From NCBI RefSeq assembly GCF_019583405.1, contig NZ_SZUU01000014.1, positions 1 through 53,201 on the forward strand: 53,201 nucleotides of DNA. The letters are read 5' to 3'. A model generated the notes under the pieces. The model ran no database searches, had not been told where the DNA came from, and saw only the letters and a list, made by a program, of their open reading frames with translations. Positions 9,381-16,767 of the stretch are shown here, one piece after another; the stretch's first letter is position 1; every line of letters starts with the position of its first letter. Source of the DNA: Bacteroides fragilis (GTDB taxonomy: Bacteria > Bacteroidota > Bacteroidia > Bacteroidales > Bacteroidaceae). Position numbers and translations under genes: made by a program.

Positions 9381-9929
9381 TTAAAAGAGATACACTATAT
9401 TGACTGCGATCTTTGTAGGTATGACTCTCCATTCATCAAATGAACCAAGCTTCAACCCACACTTCTTACATTTATATTTATCGTAGTCTGCCCATACAAG
9501 TCCTAAACCAGCTTCCAATTCAAAGTTCCAGCGTGTGTTTATCACCCAAGCATTTCCGAAAGACACTCCCCCACCAAATGCGGAACCATCATATCGCTTC
9601 TTATCAAATAAATTTCCTATGTGAAACCTTGAAGCAACTCCATTAATGCCAACAAACATACCAGCATAACTATCTACTAACCAATATCGTACTCCAGGTT
9701 GAACTGTCAGGTTTCTGAATTGTCTGTTCGTTCTTTCGTTCCCTAAAACAAAAGGGTTATACTGAACAGGCAAATGAACAGACCATTTGCGATTTAAAGC
9801 CATTGATAACTCTACATTTAGATTCGTAGTAGCTAGACCTATTAAATTTGTTCGAACGGAGTAGAATTGTGCCTTAACTCCCATTGTTAGAGCGAGAAAC
9901 ACAATTAAAAACAAAAATTTCTTGTTCAT
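9381..9929 (-). CDS. DUF3575 outer-membrane beta-barrel-like protein, first gene of the fimbrial operon
   Basis: 182 residues with a cleavable signal peptide (MNKKFLFLIVFLALTMGVKAQ) and a beta-rich body typical of DUF3575: FYSVRTNLIGLATTNLNVELSM, LPVQYNPF, VQPGVRYWLVDSYAGMFVGI and a C-terminal aromatic strand (KIAVNIVYLF). DUF3575 proteins head many Bacteroidales fimbrial clusters and are presumed outer-membrane proteins. The ATG at 9929-9927 overlaps the left inverted repeat of the invertible segment (9928-9951), so its promoter must lie inside that segment. In this orientation no TAnnTTTG box faces the gene in the 86 bases between it and the recombinase start. Confidence 0.85.
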   Translation of the reverse strand: MNKKFLFLIVFLALTMGVKAQFYSVRTNLIGLATTNLNVELSMALNRKWSVHLPVQYNPFVLGNERTNRQFRNLTVQPGVRYWLVDSYAGMFVGINGVASRFHIGNLFDKKRYDGSAFGGGVSFGNAWVINTRWNFELEAGLGLVWADYDKYKCKKCGLKLGSFDEWRVIPTKIAVNIVYLF

Positions 9930-9951
9930 TTAAACGACCGTTTTATTATAC
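9928..9951 (+). repeat. Left inverted repeat / crossover site
   Basis: 24 bases exactly complementary to 10727-10750. The core AAACGACCGTTT (9932-9943) has 5-bp arms around the central AC. The repeat includes the last two bases of the complement of the DUF3575 start codon, so inversion does not alter the coding sequence. Confidence 0.9.
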
Positions 9952-9991
9952 CTTATAAAATGGTCATTTTTCCGGTGTGCGATAAAACATT

Positions 9992-9999
9992 TATCTTTG
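9992..9999 (+). promoter_or_regulatory. Recombinase promoter, -7 box TATCTTTG
   Basis: Exact match to the Bacteroides -7 consensus TAnnTTTG, 16 bases before the chosen ATG. The leader would be only about 10 nt. The box lies inside the invertible segment, so it always drives the recombinase. In the inverted orientation the same transcript would run toward the fimbrial operon. Confidence 0.75.
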
Positions 10000-10015
10000 C
10001 ATAAAATTGTATAGA

Positions 10016-10591
10016 ATGAAGAAAATTGGATATGCTCGTGTTAGCAAAAACGAACAAAATTTAGACTTACAAATTAATGCACTAAAAGAAAATGGATGTA
10101 CAGAAATTTACACAGAAAAAGAATCTGGTAGAAAAACAAGGCCAATACTAAATGGACTATTGAAAAAGCTCAAAGCTAATGACACACTAGTTGTCTGGAA
10201 AATCGATAGATTAGGAAGAAATATGTTAGGGATCATTAATACATTCGAAGCCTTAAAAGAAAAGAAAATAACAGTAATCTCACTTAATGAAGGTATAGAC
10301 TCCAGTAAGGTTACAGGGAAAGTATATATGTGGCAGTGTGCGATATATGCTGAAATTGAAGTTGATAATAACAGAGCACGAACTATCGCAGGATTGCAAG
10401 CAGCCAAAGCACGAGGAGTAAAACTTGGACGGAGAAAAGGACTCTCTCAAAAAGCCATGGAAAAAGCAGAACTGGCTTATTCTTTATATAATAAAGGAGA
10501 GAAAATAAGTATTATCTGTGAAAAGGCAGGAATATGTAAAGCAACTATGTATAAATACCTTCGTACTAAAGGAACTCATTTTAGAAAATAG
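10016..10591 (+). CDS. Serine recombinase (DNA invertase/resolvase family) inside the invertible segment
   Basis: About 191 residues from MKKIGYARVSKNEQNLDLQ. The catalytic Ser is in YARVS, and DTLVVWKIDRLGRNM is the conserved Arg-containing active-site block. AIYAEIEVDNNRARTIAGLQAAKARGVKLGRRKG is the E helix and linker, and the C-terminus is a Hin-like HTH (ISIICEKAGICKATMYKYL). I chose the ATG at 10016, not the TTG at 10007, because it begins exactly at the family's N-terminus and follows the TATCTTTG box by a suitable distance. It is the obvious candidate to invert the segment that encloses it. A pure resolvase role is less likely, because the flanking sites are inverted, not direct. Confidence 0.93.
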   Translation: MKKIGYARVSKNEQNLDLQINALKENGCTEIYTEKESGRKTRPILNGLLKKLKANDTLVVWKIDRLGRNMLGIINTFEALKEKKITVISLNEGIDSSKVTGKVYMWQCAIYAEIEVDNNRARTIAGLQAAKARGVKLGRRKGLSQKAMEKAELAYSLYNKGEKISIICEKAGICKATMYKYLRTKGTHFRK

Positions 10592-10633
10592 TTTTTTTAA
10601 CACTAAACATTTTTTTATTTTAGTTTAAAACTG

Positions 10634-10641
10634 TTATTTTG
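10634..10641 (+). promoter_or_regulatory. Candidate fimbrial operon promoter, in OFF orientation
   Basis: TTATTTTG matches TAnnTTTG at all but one fixed position, with a T-rich stretch about 19 bases upstream. It points rightward out of the invertible segment. As drawn it would produce RNA antisense to the RHH gene at 10756-10947. After inversion it would read into the DUF3575 gene with a leader of about 100 nt. Confidence 0.5.
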
Positions 10642-10668
10642 CACCCTCAATAAAGACAGAATATAAGA

Positions 10669-10712
10669 AAGATATGGTATATGATTCCATATAGATTCAT
10701 ATATCATATCTT
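10669..10712. promoter_or_regulatory. Inverted repeat in the putative fimbrial leader
   Basis: Sixteen-base arms at 10669-10684 and 10697-10712 (AAGATATGGTATATGA and its near complement) pair with one mismatch around a 12-base loop. Lying downstream of the candidate promoter and inside the segment, it could be an operator or an RNA hairpin in the fimbrial leader. There is no U-tract, so a simple terminator is unlikely. Confidence 0.5.
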
Positions 10713-10726
10713 ATAATATTAATTAC

Positions 10727-10750
10727 GTATAATAAAACGGTCGTTTAAAT
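10727..10750 (-). repeat. Right inverted repeat / crossover site
   Basis: Exact reverse complement of 9928-9951, with core AAACGGTCGTTT at 10735-10746. It lies 5 bases from the stop codon of the small RHH gene. Confidence 0.9.
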
Positions 10751-10755
10751 AAACC

Positions 10756-10947
10756 TTATAGGTCTATTTTTATACCTAATCTTTCAGATTCTTTTTTGAG
10801 ATGTTCCTCCAGTGCTTCACTAACAAATTTTCGTTGATTAATTTTTTCTCCTTTCCCTTTTGCTGCCCCGATAAAAGTCAATAACTTAGCCCTAGTAGTC
10901 ACAGCAATATCAAAAGTTGTTTTAGTATACTCTACATTTTTATCCAT
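10756..10947 (-). CDS. Small putative ribbon-helix-helix protein
   Basis: 63 residues. TTFDIAVTTRAKLLTFIGAAKGKGEKINQRKFVSEALEEHLKKESERLG fits the RHH layout: a short strand, then two helices ending in a charged helix. The position between the invertible switch and the 24-bp repeat array, close to parA, suggests a DNA-binding role in partition or copy control. It could bind the repeats or its own promoter. The function is inferred; the family call is moderate because the protein is short. Confidence 0.6.
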   Translation of the reverse strand: MDKNVEYTKTTFDIAVTTRAKLLTFIGAAKGKGEKINQRKFVSEALEEHLKKESERLGIKIDL

Positions 10948-11084
10948 AATATTCTTTATTAAATTAATTACTTTTTATAACGAAAGCGAGATCTGCTACA
11001 AAAATAGCAAATATTTGAAATAATATTTATTATTTTATTCTAATATTCTTTTATTAATAACTTAGAAGTAATATAATTGCTTTT

Positions 11085-11587
11085 CGCAGTTTCACCCGAA
11101 CACAGTTTCGCAGTTTCACCCGAACACAGTTTCGCAGTTTCACCCGAACACAGTTTCGCAGTTTCACCCGAACACAGTTTCACAGTTTCACCCGAACACA
11201 GTTTCACAGTTTCACCCGAACACAGTTTCACAGCTTCACCCGAACACAGTTTCACAGCTTCACCCGAACACAGTTTCACAGTTTCACCCGAACACAGTTT
11301 CACAGTTTCACCCGAACGCAGTTTCACAGTTTCACCCGAACGCAGTTTCACAGTTTCACCCGAACACAGTTTCACAGTTTCACCCGAACACAGTTTCACA
11401 GCTTCACCCGAACGCAGTTTCACAGTTTCGCCCGAACACAGTTTCACAGTTTCACCCGAACGCAGTTTCACAGTTTCACCCGAACACAGTTTCACAGTTT
11501 CACCCGAACACAGTTTCACAGTTTCACCCGAACACAGTTTCACAGTTTCACCCGAACACAGTTTCACAGTTTCACCCGAAATTGTGA
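11085..11587. repeat. Array of 21 tandem 24-bp repeats, candidate centromere
   Basis: The unit is 24 bp and contains CAGTTTCACCCGAACA; the CCCGAA core occurs 21 times at exact 24-bp spacing, the last copy shortened. The variants I see are all transitions at a few positions (CACAG/CGCAG, GTTT/GCTT, TCACCC/TCGCCC). Both strands stay open because the unit has no stop codon, but the variations mostly change amino acids, so the array is more likely a binding site than a gene. Its position just upstream of parA and parB is typical of a partition centromere. Confidence 0.85.
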
Positions 11588-11688
11588 AATAACTTTAAGA
11601 ACCAAAAATATTATAAGTAATAAAACCTCTAAATAATATTTTAATTGTATCTTCGTCACAGAAAATAATAAAACTAATATAATCCAAA

Positions 11689-12465
11689 ATGGCAAAGGAA
11701 ATTTTTACTATCGTAAACAACAAAGGGGGAGTAGGCAAGACTACAACCGCTTTGAATTTAGGAGCTGCCTTCTACGAGTTAGGATATAATGTACTGCTCA
11801 TTGATACGGATCCGCAAATGAACCTAAGCAAAAACCTCGGTTATTCTAAAGCAGATAAACAGCCTACAATTTATGAAGCATTATGCGGGAGATCCGGACT
11901 AATTATTCGCAAAAGAGGTTCTGAAACAAAATCTAAAAAAAGGTTTGATTACATTCCTGCAAGCCCTGATTTAGTAAATGTCGAAATAGAACTTTTTAAA
12001 AGAATAAGCAAAGAGTATATTTTGAAAAGACTTTTAGAACCTATAAAAGATCAATATGATTATATCATATTTGATTGTCCTCCTTCGCTTGGCATTACAA
12101 CCATTAACTCGATGACCGCTTCTACAGGACTCATTATACCAGTACAATGTGAGCCATATGCCATTGAAGGGATTTCAGAAATCACCTCTACGTATCTTGA
12201 AGTACGAAATAATGTAAATAGTGATTTGAAAATAAAAGGATATCTACTAACAATGGTACATAACAGATTAGTTATGACTGCACAATTTGAAACAGGATTA
12301 AGGGAAACATTCAAAGAACTGATTTTCAAATCCAAGATCAATCATAATGTATCACTGTCAGAAGCACAGGGAAAAAGACAAACTATATACGAATATAAAC
12401 CATCTTCTACCGGTGCAAAAGACTACATGGAGTTCGCAAAAGAAATTATCAACCAAAAAAGATAA
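11689..12465 (+). CDS. parA: ParA family partition ATPase
   Basis: 258 residues. The deviant Walker A motif KGGVGKTT is at residues 12-19, the A' region is IDTDPQMNL near residue 41, and Walker B is IIFDCPPSLG near residue 123. There is no N-terminal HTH, so it resembles the short Soj/ParF-like class. It should use ATP-dependent DNA binding to segregate plasmid copies, together with the protein encoded 5 bases downstream and the 24-bp array upstream. A TATCTTCG sequence about 40 bases before the start may be a weak -7 box. Confidence 0.93.
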   Translation: MAKEIFTIVNNKGGVGKTTTALNLGAAFYELGYNVLLIDTDPQMNLSKNLGYSKADKQPTIYEALCGRSGLIIRKRGSETKSKKRFDYIPASPDLVNVEIELFKRISKEYILKRLLEPIKDQYDYIIFDCPPSLGITTINSMTASTGLIIPVQCEPYAIEGISEITSTYLEVRNNVNSDLKIKGYLLTMVHNRLVMTAQFETGLRETFKELIFKSKINHNVSLSEAQGKRQTIYEYKPSSTGAKDYMEFAKEIINQKR

Positions 12466-12470
12466 GTATT

Positions 12471-12884
12471 ATGGGAAACAAGACTAAATTCGATGTATCC
12501 AGCCTCATAAGCAGCGTTACAGATGACATAGTGGATAAGCAAGAAGAGATAAAACAGGCCCAAACAAACCGAAATACTCCGAGCAACAGTGACAAATCGG
12601 TTCCTACCCAAACTGCTTCTCCTGAAGTCATATCCAATATCAAGGAAGAGGAAACAGAGAATTTCCAGCCCACAGAAGAGCCAAAAATCCAAAAGGAGAG
12701 GGGAGAAAACACCAAAACAAGAAAAGCCCAAAAAATCGACGGAGAAGAAGCTATATCTAATACCTTCTACGTTGATATTGATACAGCTACAAAGCTAACC
12801 AAACTCAAACGCATCCAGAAAAGACCAGTTAAACTCATAGTTTACGATGCTGTAATAGAATATTTAAAAAAATTCGATCTCTAA
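12471..12884 (+). CDS. ParB-like centromere-binding partner (RHH type)
   Basis: 137 residues. The first 90 are hydrophilic and probably disordered (rich in Gln, Glu, Thr and Lys). The last 45 (NTFYVDIDTATKLTKLKRIQKRPVKLIVYDAVIEYLKKF) resemble a strand-helix-helix RHH fold. Encoded 5 bases after parA, it is the likely centromere-binding protein, although it lacks the classical ParB nuclease fold. A strong terminator follows directly. Assignment by fold is moderate; assignment by position is strong. Confidence 0.72.
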   Translation: MGNKTKFDVSSLISSVTDDIVDKQEEIKQAQTNRNTPSNSDKSVPTQTASPEVISNIKEEETENFQPTEEPKIQKERGENTKTRKAQKIDGEEAISNTFYVDIDTATKLTKLKRIQKRPVKLIVYDAVIEYLKKFDL

Positions 12885-12927
12885 AATAATATGGGGAGGT
12901 AGTGTTGGATACCTCCCCATATTATTT
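12884..12927. terminator. Bidirectional hairpin terminator between parB and the toxin gene
   Basis: Perfect 18-bp inverted repeat (12884-12901 and 12910-12927; arm ATGGGGAGGTA with an AT-rich base) around an 8-base loop. It lies exactly between two convergent genes and overlaps their stop codons, so it probably terminates both. Confidence 0.85.
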
Positions 12928-13200
12928 ATCCCCATAATGGCTCTTCACAGAAATGACTTCTACCGTTACAATCTCTTCATGTATTGCATAAATTATCCGA
13001 AAGTGTTTATTAATTCTCCGGCTCCAATAACCTGAAAGATTTCCTTTGAGAGCTTCTACCTGGCCGGTTCCCATAGTAGGATGTTCCTCCAACTCCCGAA
13101 ATAGAGAGAGAATCTTTTGAAGATCTTTCTTCTGCCCTGATTTCCTCCATTGGAGCAATTGTTTTTCGGCTTCTTCGGTCAAGACAAGTTTATAAATCAT
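12922..13200 (-). CDS. Txe/YoeB-family mRNA interferase toxin
   Basis: 92 residues. The RelE/YoeB fold signatures are LTEEAEKQLLQWRKSGQKKDLQKILSLFRELEEHP, GTGQVEALKGNLSGYWSRRINKHFRIIYAI and the C-terminal VISVKSHYGDK, whose His-Tyr pair is the catalytic end of YoeB-type ribosome-dependent nucleases. It overlaps the antitoxin stop by an ATGA junction. On a plasmid the pair should act as an addiction module. Confidence 0.93.
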   Translation of the reverse strand: MIYKLVLTEEAEKQLLQWRKSGQKKDLQKILSLFRELEEHPTMGTGQVEALKGNLSGYWSRRINKHFRIIYAIHEEIVTVEVISVKSHYGDK

Positions 13201-13499
13201 ACATTCAATAGTTTTCTCATCTCGTCTATTGTATATGCTTTAACCCTTCCCTGTTTTGCATCCTCGATGCCACGCATAACAGATGCCATATTATCAGGAT
13301 CATCAAACCACTTGTCTCCACTTGGGCTCGGATTGGTAGAAACTTCAATTTTCAAAGTATCGGCTTTTGAAACTAAAAGGTTTTCAATAAAAGCCTTTAA
13401 ACTTTTGCCCTGTGATGCTGCCATAATTGATAGTTTTTGCAATGTATCAACTGGCAGATCAATGTTTTTTCTTTTCTTCTGTAGTTCTATTGTTGCCAT
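13197..13499 (-). CDS. Antitoxin partner of the YoeB-like toxin
   Basis: 100 residues from MATIELQKKRKNIDLPVDTLQKLSIMAASQGKSLKAFIENLLVSK, an N-terminal DNA-binding-like segment. An acidic linker and a C-terminal toxin-binding helix (RGIEDAKQGRVKAYTIDEMRKLLNV) follow. I chose the ATG at 13499 over the upstream one at 13541 because the -7 box at 13518-13525 falls between them. It is probably autoregulatory through the TATACA repeats upstream. Confidence 0.88.
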   Translation of the reverse strand: MATIELQKKRKNIDLPVDTLQKLSIMAASQGKSLKAFIENLLVSKADTLKIEVSTNPSPSGDKWFDDPDNMASVMRGIEDAKQGRVKAYTIDEMRKLLNV

Positions 13500-13517
13500 A
13501 ATCTTTAGTATTTTCCA

Positions 13518-13557
13518 CAAAGATATATAATATATATACAATATACACTATATACAT
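13518..13557 (-). promoter_or_regulatory. Toxin-antitoxin promoter and operator
   Basis: On the minus strand TATCTTTG (13518-13525) is a perfect -7 box. Just upstream, three direct repeats of TATACA lie within the AT-rich run at 13532-13557, a plausible antitoxin operator. Confidence 0.65.
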
Positions 13558-13639
13558 AAAATAAATTAGGATAATTTCACTAATTGACATACTCCCACCC
13601 ATGAACGGGCTTTAGAGTCTGTTACTCAGCAATTAGTAG

Positions 13640-14584
13640 CTATATAACAGCATCATTCGTAGAAATAAGATCTTTCACCTTTGCTTTTAGAGAGCTCACA
13701 AGAAAGCTTTTAGGAGAAGAAACAAGAGTAGTAACTCTCTCAGCCTTATTAATCATATTCCTTTCATCACGAAATTGTCCCTGAAGTATTTCGTTCTTCA
13801 ACTTAGCAGTAAGCTTATTCTTAATAGCTTGGGTCTGCGCATAACTCCTTTTATATACTTCTTGCCTTTGTGATCTATGATTTTGATACATCTCCCTAAA
13901 TAATAGCCCACAATTGGATTTCCAATCCTCATGATTAAAGCCACGGGTTACTTGCTGTCCGTTAAGTTCCCATGAATTTCCACGGCTTTGAGCAAGTGGA
14001 GATAAAGAAACAGTTTGTGTTAAATCATTTCTTGAAACAACAACATGCACATGTAGATTTAAACCTGGCTTTTCATCACCAGTATGCGCTACTCCCTGCT
14101 GTACTAATTCATCTGTATACTTATATTCTCTTTTGGTTTCAATCATAGCAAAATAGACAAGATCCTCCCCTGATCGGATTTTGTTTCTATGGAAATTTTG
14201 AGCATACAAATCCATTGCTCTCCTGGTATAAATACGCAATTCCTCAAAAACTTTTTCTTGATCTTCTTTAGACAATTGAGAAAATTCAGACACATCATTT
14301 CTACCAGTACATTTTTCTATAATAGTTTTACATTCTAATTGTGATGGATTCAAAGATAACATATAAAATTTATCATCAGATTTTTTAAGTTTCTTGATAT
14401 TGTTATCTATTGTTTGCATCACTTCTGAAGCCGATACTATATTAGATTTATGTGAAAAGAAAGAGTGTCTGTCGGCTTCTTTAAGCTCTTCGTTTTCTTT
14501 ATCCAAGTAATCAATTAGACGGCTACAGCTACCCTTATTATTACGTCCCGGAGTATCTTTCGGTCGATGAACTTGCGCAAACAT
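13640..14584 (-). CDS. Relaxase / mobilisation protein (DUF5712-like)
   Basis: 314 residues. The N-terminus SCSRLIDYLDKENEE resembles Bacteroides mobilisation relaxases. GLNLHVHVVVSRND near residue 180 supplies the HxH metal-binding motif expected of rolling-circle-type relaxases, and an upstream segment holds several Tyr (EYKYTDELV and LRIYTRRAMDLYAQ). It lies 1 base downstream of the BfmA/BtgA-like gene. It should nick oriT and pilot the transferred strand. It is short for a relaxase and has no helicase or primase domain. DUF5712 is my best recollection of the family name. Confidence 0.82.
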   Translation of the reverse strand: MFAQVHRPKDTPGRNNKGSCSRLIDYLDKENEELKEADRHSFFSHKSNIVSASEVMQTIDNNIKKLKKSDDKFYMLSLNPSQLECKTIIEKCTGRNDVSEFSQLSKEDQEKVFEELRIYTRRAMDLYAQNFHRNKIRSGEDLVYFAMIETKREYKYTDELVQQGVAHTGDEKPGLNLHVHVVVSRNDLTQTVSLSPLAQSRGNSWELNGQQVTRGFNHEDWKSNCGLLFREMYQNHRSQRQEVYKRSYAQTQAIKNKLTAKLKNEILQGQFRDERNMINKAERVTTLVSSPKSFLVSSLKAKVKDLISTNDAVI

Positions 14585-14585
14585 A

Positions 14586-15152
14586 TCACTTATTTTTTAT
14601 ATCAATATAGCGTTTCTTATACGCATCAATGGTAAATGAAGATATATATAAATCACCAGATCCTGATTTAGACTGATAATTATTTTTAGAAAGTAAGGCA
14701 TCCAAGAGTTCTTCATATAATTTGGATTTATCAACTTTTAACGAAGGAGATAAAGCCGCTTTTTCTAGTCGAGTAATAGTATTCCTGGCTTCAATCAACT
14801 GCTTTTTAAAACTCTCATTTTGGTCTATTACAGCTTGTAGTTCCTGTATGGTTACACCTTCTACAACAGCATTACTCTTGTCATCAATAGCACCGGCACC
14901 TAGTGATCTGACTCCTTTTAATATAGGATTAATCTTTTCTCTTTCTATATTTTTTATTATCTGTATTGAGGCATCAATACGATCAAAGATTTTATTCCAA
15001 GGACAAATTTGTATAGATGTCGGGTCAATTCCAGTAGCATCGAAGTATGAAATAAGTGAGGATACATAATCCTGTACAGTCATATTTCCTCTCAATTGGT
15101 TAATCCTGTCTTTTAATGCAGGGGTAACAGCTATAGTGGTATATTTCGGCAT
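14586..15152 (-). CDS. BfmA/BtgA-like mobilisation accessory protein
   Basis: 188 residues. MPKYTTIAVTPALKDRINQLRGNMTVQDYVSSLISYF is an RHH-type N-terminus, followed by helices including a coiled coil (VTIQELQAVIDQNESFKKQLIEARNTITRLEKA). This pattern fits the BfmA/BtgA family, small DNA-binding proteins encoded just upstream of Bacteroides relaxases that help relaxosome assembly at oriT. A minus-strand -7 box lies 37 bases upstream. Confidence 0.82.
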   Translation of the reverse strand: MPKYTTIAVTPALKDRINQLRGNMTVQDYVSSLISYFDATGIDPTSIQICPWNKIFDRIDASIQIIKNIEREKINPILKGVRSLGAGAIDDKSNAVVEGVTIQELQAVIDQNESFKKQLIEARNTITRLEKAALSPSLKVDKSKLYEELLDALLSKNNYQSKSGSGDLYISSFTIDAYKKRYIDIKNK

Positions 15153-15188
15153 AATATATTCATTTTTATATCATATAAATCTTTGATA

Positions 15189-15196
15189 CAAAGATA
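15189..15196 (-). promoter_or_regulatory. Mobilisation operon promoter, -7 box TATCTTTG
   Basis: Perfect TAnnTTTG match on the minus strand, 37 bases upstream of the mobilisation accessory gene start. Confidence 0.72.
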
Positions 15197-15420
15197 GTTT
15201 ATTTATAATTAATAGGTATACTTTATAACATGTATTATAATATAAAAATATAAATAACTGACTATTACGCTTTTGCGTAATAAAGATTCCGCTTTGCGTA
15301 ATCCCTGCTTGCTCCTTCCACTCTCTTTGAGAGCTCTTCAAGAGCTATCAAAGGCCAAAAGCATTTCTAACCCAACGAAGATGGGATAGAAATGTCCGAC
15401 GATAGGGGAGAGTGGGGGAG
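15197..15420. other. Probable oriT region
   Basis: This non-coding stretch lies directly upstream of the two mobilisation genes and carries several inverted repeats. ATTACGC-TTTT-GCGTAAT (15264-15281) is perfect, and a further GCGTAAT follows at 15296-15302. AGCTCTT/AAGAGCT and CTCT/GAGAG repeats lie around 15319-15346. The GC-rich block that follows (about 15300-15430) stands out from the AT-rich surroundings. Location and repeats are typical of oriT, but I cannot name the nick site. Confidence 0.6.
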
Positions 15421-16540
15421 GAGGAGCCAATTACAAGGAACGAGACTAGGAATAGGCTACTGCACCAGCAAGCAAAATACATATTATGAATATTGTAAAA
15501 ATAATCATATAAAAATATTAGGCTGTAAGTTCAAATATGATGTTCTTCTTCCATCAACAACATTGTACAGCCACTTTTCTTATCACGATTATAATACAAG
15601 AACGCAAAAGTCTCAAGCTGACAGAAATCTTGGAAAACATATTTCTTCAATAAAATATGCTAAAATATTAATTATGGTATTGCATCTATTTTATCGTAGA
15701 AAGTAATTGTAAAAATTATCAAAAGAAGTTGAATGTGTTGTTTATACATTCTAAGCATATATCCTATCAATCAAGTTCATGGGATGAGTGTTTTAAAACT
15801 TTACGTATGTTTTGATAGCAAGTTCCTTGTTAAAGATCACCATCAGAATCATTATATTTTCAGTTAGCGATTTTTTTCAACCTAAATATTGAGTGAACTC
15901 AATATTTCAATTCTGACACATCAAATATATACAGTAAAAAAACGGTATAAAATAATAAATTCAGAATAATATCTTATAGAAATATTATTTTTCTATTATT
16001 ATACATTATTACTTCAATGTACCTATACAAAAAAATATCGAAAAATATATATAAAATAAAGTCTGAAAAATAATAGAAACAATTCCAGTTTATTTTATAA
16101 TTACTTCCTAATGGCCTGCTCTCGTATAAGAAGGATCCATTAATTATAATATAAAAAATAATGCAATGATTAATATAGTCGTATTCTTCAAATTGAAGAA
16201 AAAGTAATTTCGCCCCAACCGTTTCCTCCATCTTATATAATAAGTAAATAAAAATCTTTTATTATTATAAATATAGTAGAATTGCTCTATCAAAATAAAA
16301 ATTGTTTTTTATGAAATCTGAGTCAGTCAAAGTTGTGAAAGAACAACCAGTTATTTACTATCTGATCAGAAACCGGCCTAATTTAAGCCTTTCTTTAGAA
16401 AGCGACCGGAGATGTAGAGGAGACCCCGATAAGGCTTAAAAACGAAGAAAAAGCGGCTTAGAGGCCGTCCTATTTTTCCGGATATTCCCATTTTTTGAGA
16501 CTTTTTTTCTCCCTTTTGTTTGTTTTATAGTTGATTTTGT
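15421..16540. other. AT-rich non-coding region before the origin, with one structured block
   Basis: I see no convincing gene here. Most of the stretch is AT-rich filler. At 16382-16440, TTTAAGCCT and AGGCTTAAA form a 9-bp stem that encloses a CTTTCT/AGAAAG hairpin, followed by a CGGC/GCCG element near 16453-16470. This could be a small regulatory RNA for replication control or a single-strand initiation site. The two longer reading frames in the region have low-complexity, unrecognisable products. Confidence 0.5.
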
Positions 16541-16615
16541 TAGTCGGTACATTTATTGATGGCGATAGTCGGTACATTTATTGATGGCGATAGTCGGTAC
16601 ATTTGTTGAAAGCAT
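16541..16615 (+). repeat. Three tandem 25-bp repeats upstream of the iterons
   Basis: Unit TAGTCGGTACATTTATTGAT plus GGCGA occurs at 16541-16565 and 16566-16590 exactly, and diverged at 16591-16615; a weaker fourth trace (GGACATTTATT) follows. The unit differs from the iterons, so it may bind another protein (host DnaA, IHF-like or partition). Confidence 0.85.
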
Positions 16616-16767
16616 CAGCAGGACATTTATTTTTTTATTGCTTATGATTTTTAATTGATTTATTATTTGATTTTTGTCTTTTCTAGCTTTTTTTCTAGCT
16701 GAAGAATATTTGTATGCTTCTATTTTCCGAGCTTGTAATATATTGATTTACAGTGATTTTGGAGGGT

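Larger units (their letters stand above)
9928..10750. promoter_or_regulatory. Probable invertible segment (phase switch) carrying its own recombinase
   Basis: The 823-bp segment is bounded by perfect 24-bp inverted repeats at 9928-9951 and 10727-10750. It contains a complete serine recombinase gene and, beyond it, a promoter-like sequence pointing out through the right repeat. Inversion would put that promoter in front of the fimbrial operon. The core of each repeat is AAACG-AC-CGTTT, a palindrome around a non-palindromic dinucleotide, as expected of a serine recombinase crossover site. The orientation shown looks OFF. Inversion itself is inferred. Confidence 0.82.

Noticed and set aside
9928..10750. 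Reading the flanking repeats as transposon ends of a recombinase-bearing IS
   Set aside because: No target-site duplication is visible next to the repeats. The core is a serine-recombinase-type palindrome with a non-palindromic centre, and the left repeat abuts a gene start, which fits an invertible switch better.
11085..11587. CRISPR array
   Set aside because: Units are contiguous 24-bp repeats without unique spacers, and no cas genes are present.
11040..11592. Long open frames on both strands of the 24-bp array (eight-residue repeat proteins)
   Set aside because: The unit has no stop in several frames, so frames are open by default. Variants are mostly non-synonymous, starts are TTG or GTG, and there is no secretion or fold signal.
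15392..15706. 104-residue plus-strand frame near oriT
   Set aside because: Low-complexity product in an AT-rich non-coding region, overlapping the GC-rich oriT block; no promoter box or family resemblance.
15974..16231. 85-residue minus-strand frame
   Set aside because: AT-driven product of Tyr, Ile and Phe without start signals; isolated in the origin region.
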